A DNA stretch of 20,975 bases from an uncultured Eubacteriales bacterium (lineage in GTDB: Bacteria > Bacillota > Clostridia > Peptostreptococcales > Anaerovoracaceae): positions 1 to 20,975 of the forward strand of contig UQMQ01000024.1 of NCBI GenBank assembly GCA_900542245.1, in the 5' to 3' direction. Below the pieces are notes generated by a model that saw only the letters and a list, made by a program, of their open reading frames with translations, was not told the DNA's origin and searched no databases. Position 1 is the stretch's first letter. Each line of letters starts with the position of its first letter. The position numbers and the translations under genes were made by a program. Below are positions 15,782 through 20,975 of the stretch, in pieces.

Positions 15782-16698
15782 ATCTCAAAGTGAAACTCTG
15801 CGGTATCGCGCTTGACAATCCGGTGATCCCGGCCAGCGGCACCTTCGGCTACGGCAGCGAATACGCGGAGCTTTATGATATCAACTGTTTGGGGAGTTTT
15901 TCGTTTAAGGGGACGACCCTGGAGCCGCGCTTCGGCAATCCCACGCCGCGCATCGCGGAGTGCCCGGACGGCATGATCAATGCTGTCGGCCTGCAAAATC
16001 CCGGTGTGGACGCGGTGATCCGCGAGGAGCTGCCTGCGCTGCGGAGGATTTTCCACAAGCCGGTCATGGCAAACGTCAGCGGCTTTTCGGTCAGCGATTA
16101 TGTCGAAACGGTCGCGAAATTCGAGGCGGACGAAGCGGCAAGCAGCCAGATCGGCTGGTATGAGATCAACATCAGCTGCCCGAATGTGCATGGCGGCGGC
16201 ATGGCCTTTGGCACCAGCGCGCAGGCCGCGGCAGAGGTGACCGCGGCGGTACGCAGGACAACCGACAAACCGCTGCTGCTCAAGCTTTCACCGAACGTGA
16301 CAGACATTACCGAGATCGCGAGAGCCTGCGAAGCGGCAGGGGCAGACGGCATCAGTCTGATCAATACCCTGCTCGGCATGCGGATCGACCTTAAAACCAA
16401 GCGTCCGGTGATCGCCAACAAGATGGGCGGCTTCTCCGGACACGCGATCCTGCCGGTCGCGCTGCGCATGGTATGGCAGGTCTATGAGGCGGTCAAGCTT
16501 CCGATCGTTGGCATGGGCGGCGTCAGCAGCGCGGAGGAGGTCATTGAAATGATGCTGGCCGGCGCGACCGCCGTCGAGATCGGCGCGGCGAACCTCGTCG
16601 ATCCGTTCGCCTGCAAGCACATCATCGAGGCACTGCCGGCCGTTTGTGAATCTTATGGCATCACAAAATTAGAAGAAATAATCGGAGGAGGACATTAA
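15775..16698 (+). CDS. pyrD: Dihydroorotate dehydrogenase, catalytic subunit, class 1B
   Basis: A 307-residue FMN TIM-barrel enzyme oxidising dihydroorotate to orotate in the cytoplasm. The class 1 catalytic Cys is in EINISCPNVHGGG (C135, the same number as I recall in the Lactococcus 1B enzyme). The N-terminal NPVIPASGTFGYG and MINAVGLQNPG segments, LLLKLSPNVTDI, and the phosphate-binding GMGGVSSAEEVIEMMLAGA are all present. The absence of an N-terminal membrane helix excludes class 2. The neighbouring pyrK makes class 1B (NAD+-linked) the clear assignment. AGGGAGG at 15761-15767 lies within the end of pyrK and serves ATG 15775. Confidence 0.96.
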   Translation: MVNLKVKLCGIALDNPVIPASGTFGYGSEYAELYDINCLGSFSFKGTTLEPRFGNPTPRIAECPDGMINAVGLQNPGVDAVIREELPALRRIFHKPVMANVSGFSVSDYVETVAKFEADEAASSQIGWYEINISCPNVHGGGMAFGTSAQAAAEVTAAVRRTTDKPLLLKLSPNVTDITEIARACEAAGADGISLINTLLGMRIDLKTKRPVIANKMGGFSGHAILPVALRMVWQVYEAVKLPIVGMGGVSSAEEVIEMMLAGATAVEIGAANLVDPFACKHIIEALPAVCESYGITKLEEIIGGGH

Positions 16699-16699
16699 C

Positions 16700-17398
16700 A
16701 TGGGAAAAGATGTAATTGTTGCGTGTGATTTTGCGTCCGCGGCGGAAACCTTCCGCTTTTTGGATCAGTTCACCGAAGAAAAACCGTACGTCAAGATCGG
16801 TATGGAGCTTTATTACGCCGAGGGACCGCAGATCGTGCGCGAGATCAAAGCCAGAGGGCATCGGATCTTCCTCGATCTGAAGCTGCACGATATCCCGAAT
16901 ACCGTTAAAAAAGCCATGAAAGTCCTCTCCGGACTGGACGTGGATATGTGCAATCTGCACGCGGGCGGTACGATCGCGATGATGGAAGCCGCGCTCGAGG
17001 GACTTACCCGCGCGGACGGCAGCCGGCCGCTTTTGATCGCGGTTACGCAGCTGACCTCCACAGACCAGAAACGTATGGAAGAGGATCTTTGGATCGAAAA
17101 GCCGCTGGAGCAGGTGGTCGACCACTATGCAGCCAACGCCAAAAAGGCGGGACTGGACGGCGTGGTCTGCTCACCGCTGGAGGCGGCACGCGTGCATGAG
17201 ACCTGCGGCAGAGAGTTCCTGACGGTTACACCGGGCGTGCGTTTCGCGGACGGTGAGGCAGGCGATCAGGTGCGCATTACGACACCGGCGCGCGCCAAAG
17301 AGATCGGTTCCGACTATATCGTGGTCGGGCGCCCGATCACGCAGGCGGCAGATCCTGTGGCGGCTTACCGCAGATGCGTGCGCGAATTTGTCGGCTGA
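16700..17398 (+). CDS. pyrF: Orotidine-5'-phosphate decarboxylase
   Basis: A 232-residue TIM-barrel decarboxylase making UMP from OMP. The catalytic array is in FLDLKLHDIPNT (D59, K61, D64). VACDF at the N-terminus, the substrate-phosphate region TPGVRF and VVGRPITQAADP are the other family signatures. Length and motifs match the bacterial group 1 enzyme. Its ATG lies one base after the pyrD stop, with GGAGGAGG at 16683-16690 upstream. A 97-base gap follows before pyrE, with a weak GC hairpin (GCGAGC/GCTTGC near 17414) but no T-run, so the operon continues. Confidence 0.96.
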   Translation: MGKDVIVACDFASAAETFRFLDQFTEEKPYVKIGMELYYAEGPQIVREIKARGHRIFLDLKLHDIPNTVKKAMKVLSGLDVDMCNLHAGGTIAMMEAALEGLTRADGSRPLLIAVTQLTSTDQKRMEEDLWIEKPLEQVVDHYAANAKKAGLDGVVCSPLEAARVHETCGREFLTVTPGVRFADGEAGDQVRITTPARAKEIGSDYIVVGRPITQAADPVAAYRRCVREFVG

Positions 17399-17495
17399 GC
17401 CGTGAAGGACAAATGCGAGCGGGCATGCTTGCGCAAAAGAGAAACAGATAGATAAAAATTAAAATAAATGGAATAGATGGGAAAGGAGCATATCG

Positions 17496-18140
17496 ATGGA
17501 ATTCAAACAAGAGATTGCGAGAGGTCTGCTTTCGATTGAAGCTGTATTTTTAAGGCCGGAGGAGCCGTTCACCTGGGCAAGCGGCATCAAAAGCCCGATT
17601 TACTGCGATAACCGCCTGACGCTGACCGCGCCGGATGTGCGCACGATGATCGAGAACGGTCTGGTGCAGCTGATCCGCGCAAATTATCCGGACTGTGAGG
17701 TGCTGATGGGCACCAGTACGGCAGGCATCGCGCACGCGGCGATCGTCGGACACCTGATGGATCTGCCGATGGGCTATGTCAGAGGTTCCGCGAAGGATCA
17801 CGGACGCACAAACCAGATCGAAGGAAAGCTGATTCCGGGACAGAAGGTGGTGGTTGTCGAAGATCTGATCTCTACCGCGGGGTCCGCTGTCGATACCGTC
17901 AAGGTGCTGCGGGAAGCAGGCGCGGAGGTGCTCGGCATTGTCAGCATCTTTACCTATGGTATGCAAAAGGGCCTCGACCGACTGGCTGAAAACGATGTGA
18001 AGAATGTCAGCCTGTGTGACCTTGACGCGCTTGTGGAGGTCGCGGCGGCAAGCGGCTATATTCGGCCGGAGGACAAGGAAAAAATCTTAAAGTTCAGAGA
18101 TAACCCTTCCGATGAAGGATGGATGAAAGGAGATAAATAA
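17496..18140 (+). CDS. pyrE: Orotate phosphoribosyltransferase
   Basis: A 214-residue type I phosphoribosyltransferase that joins orotate to PRPP, giving OMP. The PRPP motif is VVVVEDLISTAGS (acidic pair E122-D123); the usual STGGS is STAGS. FTWASGIKSPIYCDNR near residue 25 and GTSTAGIAHAA near residue 70 are further signatures, and the flexible catalytic loop RGSAKDHGRTNQIEG is intact. ATG 17496 has AAAGGAG at 17482-17488. Its stop is immediately followed by the pyrB ATG. Confidence 0.95.
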   Translation: MEFKQEIARGLLSIEAVFLRPEEPFTWASGIKSPIYCDNRLTLTAPDVRTMIENGLVQLIRANYPDCEVLMGTSTAGIAHAAIVGHLMDLPMGYVRGSAKDHGRTNQIEGKLIPGQKVVVVEDLISTAGSAVDTVKVLREAGAEVLGIVSIFTYGMQKGLDRLAENDVKNVSLCDLDALVEVAAASGYIRPEDKEKILKFRDNPSDEGWMKGDK

Positions 18141-19070
18141 ATGAGTGAAATCAGAAACCTGATCAACATTACCGACCTGACAGTAGAGGAAATCGACCGA
18201 CTGATCGCGGTGGCCGATGATATTGTCGCGCATCACAGCGCGTATGAGGATATCTGCGCGCACAAGAAGCTGGCAACGCTGTTCTTCGAACCGAGCACCA
18301 GAACCAGATTGAGCTTTGAGGCAGCGATGCTGGAGCTCGGCGGCAGCGTACTGGGCTTTTCAGAGGCAAATTCCAGCTCCGCGGCCAAGGGCGAAAGCGT
18401 GAGCGATACGGTACGCACCGTCGGCTGCTACGCGGATATCATCGCCATGCGCCACCCGAAGGAGGGCGCACCGATCGTGGCGGCACAGCGCACGACCGTA
18501 CCGATCATCAACGGCGGCGACGGCGGACATTTCCACCCGACGCAGACCTTGACCGACCTTTTGACCATCAAGCGTAAAAAAGGCCGTCTGTCCGACATGA
18601 CCATCGGTCTTTGCGGCGACCTCAAATTCGGCCGCACCGTACATTCCCTCATCGAGGCGATGCTGCGCTACGAGGGCATCCGCTTCGTGCTGATTTCTCC
18701 GCAGGAGCTGCAGGTGCCGGATTACGTCAAGGAAAAGATGGACGCGGCAGGCGCGGCGTGGAAAGAGGTGGAGTCTCTCGAAGAGGCGATGCCGGAGCTC
18801 GACATTCTCTACATGACCCGCGTACAGAAAGAGCGCTTCTTCAATGAAGAGGATTATGTCAGACTCAAGGACAGCTACATCTTGAATCTCGAAAAACTGG
18901 AGACAGCCAAGGAGGATCTGACGATTATGCATCCGCTGCCGCGTGTCAACGAGATCTCGGTCGAAGTCGATGACGATCCGCGCGCCTGCTATTTCTTCCA
19001 GGCACTCTGCGGTAAGCACATCCGCATGGCGCTGATCCTTTTCCTGCTCGGCATCAAGAGAGAGGCATAA
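18141..19070 (+). CDS. pyrB: Aspartate carbamoyltransferase, catalytic subunit
   Basis: A 309-residue catalytic chain forming carbamoyl aspartate. The carbamoyl-phosphate motif is FFEPSTRTRLSFE (S52, T53, R54, T55), with HPTQTLTDLLTI (H132, Q135), GDLKFGRTVHSL, and MHPLPRVNEI towards the C-terminus. The length and the neighbouring pyrI place it in the PyrB-PyrI dodecamer type regulated by nucleotides. AAAGGAG just inside the end of pyrE serves ATG 18141, with no gap. It is unusual in standing late in the operon although it makes the substrate of the first gene product, PyrC. Confidence 0.96.
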   Translation: MSEIRNLINITDLTVEEIDRLIAVADDIVAHHSAYEDICAHKKLATLFFEPSTRTRLSFEAAMLELGGSVLGFSEANSSSAAKGESVSDTVRTVGCYADIIAMRHPKEGAPIVAAQRTTVPIINGGDGGHFHPTQTLTDLLTIKRKKGRLSDMTIGLCGDLKFGRTVHSLIEAMLRYEGIRFVLISPQELQVPDYVKEKMDAAGAAWKEVESLEEAMPELDILYMTRVQKERFFNEEDYVRLKDSYILNLEKLETAKEDLTIMHPLPRVNEISVEVDDDPRACYFFQALCGKHIRMALILFLLGIKREA

Positions 19071-19168
19071 GGGGTGGTGCGCGCGCAAAACGTACGGCAA
19101 GCCGCAAGAACCATGCGAAGATATTTTCTTGGGTAAATGAACTATGTGAATCAGAACGGAGGCAAATT

Positions 19169-19591
19169 ATGAATATAGATGGCGTGAAAAACGGAATCGT
19201 GCTCGACCATATCAAGGCGGGCAAGAGTATGATGGTATATGAACTTTTGGGGCTCGACAAGCTGGACAGCTGTGTTGCGGTCATTCAGAACGCGGACAGC
19301 GCGAAATATGGCAAGAAGGACATCATCAAGATCGATGACCGTATCGATATCGACCTCGACGTGCTCGGCTACATCGACAGCAACATCACTGTCAATCTGG
19401 TCAAAGACGGCCAGCTGGAAAAGAAGCTGCACCTCGAGCTGCCGCAGACCCTGCGCAATGTGATCAAGTGCAAGAATCCGCGCTGTATCACCACTGTCGA
19501 GCAGGAGATCGTCCACACCTTCCGCCTCACAGATCGCAGCAAAAAGGCATATCGCTGCATCTACTGCGACGCGGAGCACCGGGTAAAATAG
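19169..19591 (+). CDS. pyrI: Aspartate carbamoyltransferase regulatory subunit
   Basis: A 140-residue regulatory chain. The N-terminal allosteric domain (about 1-95, with NGIVLDHIKAGKS and YGKKDIIKIDDRIDID) binds nucleotide effectors, and the C-terminal zinc domain has four Cys (C101, C106, C130, C133 in IKCKNPRC and YRCIYC). It links two PyrB trimers and imparts feedback control in E. coli-type enzymes. GGAGG at 19158-19162 serves ATG 19169. The 98-base gap after pyrB holds no terminator or convincing promoter. A short open stretch before the ATG has no homology. Confidence 0.95.
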   Translation: MNIDGVKNGIVLDHIKAGKSMMVYELLGLDKLDSCVAVIQNADSAKYGKKDIIKIDDRIDIDLDVLGYIDSNITVNLVKDGQLEKKLHLELPQTLRNVIKCKNPRCITTVEQEIVHTFRLTDRSKKAYRCIYCDAEHRVK

Positions 19592-19640
19592 GAGGGCGAG
19601 CGTACAGAGGAATCGCCCCCAAAATGAAAAAGGAAAAGAT

Positions 19641-20042
19641 ATGAATCAACACATCGAAAAAGCGAAAGCACTCCGCGCGCAGGTGCCGCCTGCCGGTAAT
19701 TGCGCGCAAACGATCCTGCGGGTTTACGCTGCGGAGCTGGGACTCTCAGAGGCGCAGGCAGCAGCCATCGCCGCGAATTTTGGCGGCGGCATGAAACGCG
19801 GCAGCGTGTGCGGCGCTGTGACCGCGGCGCTGATGGTCCTTGGTGCAGCCGGCATCACTGACGCGGCATCTGTCCAACAGTTTCAGACAGCGTTTGCCCA
19901 AAAGCATGACGGTATGCTCTGCTGCGCCGACCTGCTCAAAGCGAACATGGAAAAAGGCGGAAACAAAAAGGCACACTGCGACGGCCTGATCCTGGAATCC
20001 ATCGAGCTGATAGACAAGCTGATGGAAGCAGCAGGGAAGTAA
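19641..20042 (+). CDS. C_GCAxxG_C_C family cysteine protein (putative redox-active)
   Basis: A 133-residue protein of the family named for its spaced cysteines. Seen here: GNCAQT (C21), FGGGMKRGSVCGAVTAAL (C57), LCCADLL (C94, C95) and HCDGLI (C113). There is no signal peptide and no membrane segment beyond the moderately hydrophobic helix after C57. Members are presumed metal- or redox-binding from their conserved Cys and Gly pattern; a defined reaction is not known to me. It starts 49 bases after pyrI behind AAAAGGAAAAG, with no promoter or terminator between, so it is probably the last gene of the pyr transcript. A link to pyrimidine synthesis is only suggested by position. Its stop codon lies inside the first terminator repeat. 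Confidence 0.85.
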   Translation: MNQHIEKAKALRAQVPPAGNCAQTILRVYAAELGLSEAQAAAIAANFGGGMKRGSVCGAVTAALMVLGAAGITDAASVQQFQTAFAQKHDGMLCCADLLKANMEKGGNKKAHCDGLILESIELIDKLMEAAGK

Positions 20043-20087
20043 ACTTACGCAGTAAACGAACCCCACGATATAGCAGATCGTGGGGTT
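20037..20087 (+). repeat. Terminator repeat, copy 1
   Basis: A 51-base unit starting AAGTAAACTTACGCA and ending in a hairpin, nearly identical to 20252-20303. It covers the last codon and stop of the C_GCAxxG gene. The two copies differ at a few positions in the linker and loop and by one base in length. Confidence 0.85.
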
Positions 20088-20097
20088 CCGTGTTTTT
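20058..20097 (+). terminator. Intrinsic terminator ending the pyr / C_GCAxxG transcript
   Basis: GAACCCCACGAT and ATCGTGGGGTTC form a perfect 12-bp stem with a 7-base loop (ATAGCAG), followed by CCGTG... then TTTTT at 20093-20097. It begins 15 bases after the stop codon. Confidence 0.8.
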
Positions 20098-20253
20098 GGC
20101 TCAAAACGAGCCATAGATGGAAGCTTGGCAGCAATTTTGACGATCTCTGCATTCTACGGACTATTTGAATTATTGACTACTTGCTTCAAAATACAAAAAA
20201 TTGTTGACAAATACAAGCGAAAAGCATATACTGAAATCACAAAAAGGATGTAA
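20074..20253 (+). other. Possible small membrane ORF or gene remnant ending at TAA 20251-20253
   Basis: The frame ending at this TAA is open back to 20074 and encodes a hydrophobic stretch (AAILTISAFYGLFELLTTC) followed by a basic tail (KIQKIVDKYKRKAYTEI). No ATG is in frame; TTG 20125 or GTG 20080 would have to serve, and no ribosome site is clear. A strong promoter lies inside the frame at 20204-20232, which argues against it. It could be a chance frame or the truncated 3' end of a former gene. Confidence 0.25.
20204..20232 (+). promoter_or_regulatory. Near-consensus sigma-A promoter in front of repeat copy 2
   Basis: TTGACA at 20204-20209, a 17-base spacer and TATACT at 20227-20232. Transcription would begin near 20239. 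The next feature downstream is the copy 2 hairpin, so the product would be an RNA of about 67 nucleotides with no usable ORF. Confidence 0.7.
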
Positions 20254-20305
20254 GTAAACTTACGCAACAAACAAAACCCCACGATATGGCAGATCGTGGG
20301 GTTTT
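20252..20305. repeat. Terminator repeat, copy 2 (bidirectional hairpin)
   Basis: Second copy of the unit at 20037. AAAACCCCACGAT (20273-20285) pairs with ATCGTGGGGTTTT (20293-20305) in a 13-bp stem with the loop ATGGCAG. On the + strand it ends in TTTT; on the - strand it is followed by TTTTGTTTGTTG, so it can terminate in both directions. The stem base is A-T where copy 1 has G-C, a paired change that keeps the helix. The 5' part also carries GTAAGT-AA-ACTTAC. Confidence 0.8.
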
Positions 20306-20330
20306 CTAGTGCCTCGTTTTAAGAGTCAGG

Positions 20331-20432
20331 CTACTCTTTCGGCTGGTTGCCTTGCTGTCGGTTTCCGTCCAGCCATTTGCAGAGATAGTGGCAAGTCAGT
20401 CCTGCAGCGACGGAAATCAAAAATCTAACAAT
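20331..20432 (-). CDS. Possible tiny membrane protein (small toxin-like), start codon unclear
   Basis: On the - strand a frame ending at TAG 20333-20331 encodes up to 33 residues: a hydrophobic part FLISVAAGLTCHYLC, then KWLDGNRQQGNQPKE. Short hydrophobic peptides with a W-L and a charged tail resemble Fst-type toxins and similar small clostridial proteins as I remember them. There is no ATG: only ATT (20432-20430) or TTG (20420-20418) could start it, and no ribosome site is seen, so it may be a decayed copy. An in-frame TGA lies at 20438-20436. The copy 2 hairpin lies 26 bases beyond its stop and would terminate its transcript, converging with the + strand RNA from 20239. Function is unproven. 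Confidence 0.35.
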   Translation of the reverse strand: MVRFLISVAAGLTCHYLCKWLDGNRQQGNQPKE

Positions 20433-20439
20433 GTATCAA

Positions 20440-20468
20440 TAGACTTTTTTCGACAATTATGCTAGAAT
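20440..20468 (+). promoter_or_regulatory. Extended -10 promoter before the terminal genes
   Basis: TAGACT at 20440-20445, a 17-base spacer and TAGAAT at 20463-20468 with the TGC extension at 20460-20462. Start of transcription is expected near 20475, about 55 bases before ATG 20530. The 20306-20439 stretch upstream has no + strand gene. Confidence 0.6.
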
Positions 20469-20529
20469 GAAGAGGAAGCGTGACCCTTAGAGATAGACCC
20501 ATGACAATCTACCGAGGGAGTGTGTATCC

Positions 20530-20664
20530 ATGAAGAACACAAATATCAAAAAAAGAAACCAGAGCCAACCGGACGCACAAGCAAGGCATATACATATAAA
20601 TATGCGGGCAGAATCGAAGGCGCTGGTTTTTGTGCAAAGGAGAAGAAATGCTGTTAAAAATTAA
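20530..20664 (+). CDS. Small ORF of 44 residues, unknown
   Basis: ATG 20530 follows GAGGGAG (20514-20520) at a 9-base spacing and lies downstream of the extended -10 promoter. The product starts MKNTNIKKRNQSQPDAQ, is highly basic and polar, and ends RRRNAVKN. It has no membrane segment or motif that I recognise. It overlaps the following gene by 17 bases, so it may be a leader ORF coupling translation, a truncated N-terminus of another protein, or a chance frame. The ribosome site and promoter are the only positive evidence. Confidence 0.35.
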   Translation: MKNTNIKKRNQSQPDAQARHIHINMRAESKALVFVQRRRNAVKN

Positions 20665-20975
20665 TCCGTATGAAATTATTCATCAAATATTTGTTTCAAA
20701 TTTTGGGTTGGAAAAATATGCCTATATAATAAAGCATGTAAATCAGGTCAACATTGCAGAAAATAGAGAATTTCAAAAGACGTTCAATGGATTTTATCGT
20801 GTTCGAAGAGACGAAGCATGGCAAGAACAATTCTATGGATTTTTTGAGATTGCAAAAGTACAGAACCCCTCTTTTGATGAAATTATAGAAGAGCTGTATC
20901 ATAGGACTGGGAGAATTGAAGCATCGTTTTCCAGCAAGATGCTCGCAAATATTGATGACAGCAAACCGATATGGG
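20648..20975 (+). CDS. Unrecognised protein, 3' end beyond the window
   Basis: ATG 20648 has AGGAG at 20638-20642, 5 bases upstream, and the frame is open for 109 codons to the window edge. The product begins MLLKINPYEIIHQIFVSNFG and is rich in Ile, Phe, Lys and Glu, with no signal peptide or membrane helix. The stretch GRIEASFSSKMLANI followed by DDSKPIW is vaguely like the 'SK-x-L...NP...PIWD' segment of some helix-hairpin-helix proteins, but this is a weak memory and not an assignment. The gene is markedly more AT-rich than everything before 20090, which suggests acquired DNA. Its promoter is probably the one at 20440. Confidence 0.75.
   Translation, partial: MLLKINPYEIIHQIFVSNFGLEKYAYIIKHVNQVNIAENREFQKTFNGFYRVRRDEAWQEQFYGFFEIAKVQNPSFDEIIEELYHRTGRIEASFSSKMLANIDDSKPIW

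Noticed and set aside
19592..19620. GGGCGA/TCGCCC hairpin between pyrI and the C_GCAxxG gene as a terminator
   Set aside because: Six-bp stem with a 13-base loop and an A-run instead of a T-run.
20037..20305. Possible CRISPR array from the repeated ~51-base unit
   Set aside because: Only two copies, separated by 164 bases, each containing a terminator hairpin; no regular spacers and no cas genes.
20696..20902. 68-codon - strand frame at the window end
   Set aside because: Lies antisense to the open + strand gene that has a ribosome site and promoter; no supporting signals of its own.

Overview
The window looks like a piece of chromosome from an anaerobic low-GC-lineage Gram-positive bacterium (Bacillota, probably class Clostridia), although its own base composition is roughly balanced. 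Reasons: a GatCAB amidotransferase next to an archaeal-type aspartyl-tRNA synthetase, a class 1B dihydroorotate dehydrogenase with its PyrK subunit, a PyrB/PyrI aspartate carbamoyltransferase pair, a pyr leader with a recognisable PyrR-binding loop, strong AGGAG-type ribosome sites and an acetate/butyrate-type CoA-transferase. The genus cannot be fixed from the sequence alone. All confident genes are on the + strand.

Region 1 (1-4881) is a translation operon: gatC (5' end missing), gatA, gatB and aspS. The AspRS has features expected of a non-discriminating enzyme, so it would make Asp-tRNA(Asn) that GatCAB then converts to Asn-tRNA(Asn). Region 2 (4882-6635) is a 300-base gap rich in inverted repeats, an extended -10 promoter, a CoA-transferase gene and a good intrinsic terminator.

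Region 3 (6640-13405) is the most unusual part: a small zinc-finger/LuxR-type regulator, an MFS transporter, a full-length M32 carboxypeptidase homologue whose HEXXH zinc motif has become HCGGR, a second (YihN-like) MFS transporter, and a PepX-like S15 serine peptidase with an intact triad. The last four genes are tightly coupled. AAACGTTT palindromes lie in front of the regulator and a perfect 12-bp-arm palindrome lies between the regulator and the transporter. I infer a regulated uptake/hydrolysis locus for peptides or other amide/ester compounds, with a probably non-catalytic M32 protein.

Region 4 (13422-20097) is the pyrimidine operon pyrC-pyrK-pyrD-pyrF-pyrE-pyrB-pyrI, covering carbamoyl aspartate synthesis through to UMP but without carbamoyl-phosphate synthase or pyrR in view. 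It has its own sigma-A promoter and a PyrR-type attenuator with a mutually exclusive antiterminator pairing. A C_GCAxxG_C_C family cysteine protein follows pyrI and the unit ends in a 12-bp terminator hairpin.

Region 5 (20037-20975) is AT-rich and accessory in character. It has two copies of a ~51-base repeat carrying a terminator-like hairpin, a near-consensus promoter that would make a ~67-nt RNA ending at the second hairpin, a possible tiny membrane protein on the opposite strand converging on the same hairpin (a layout like type I toxin-antitoxin loci), and the start of an unrecognised protein gene that runs off the window.
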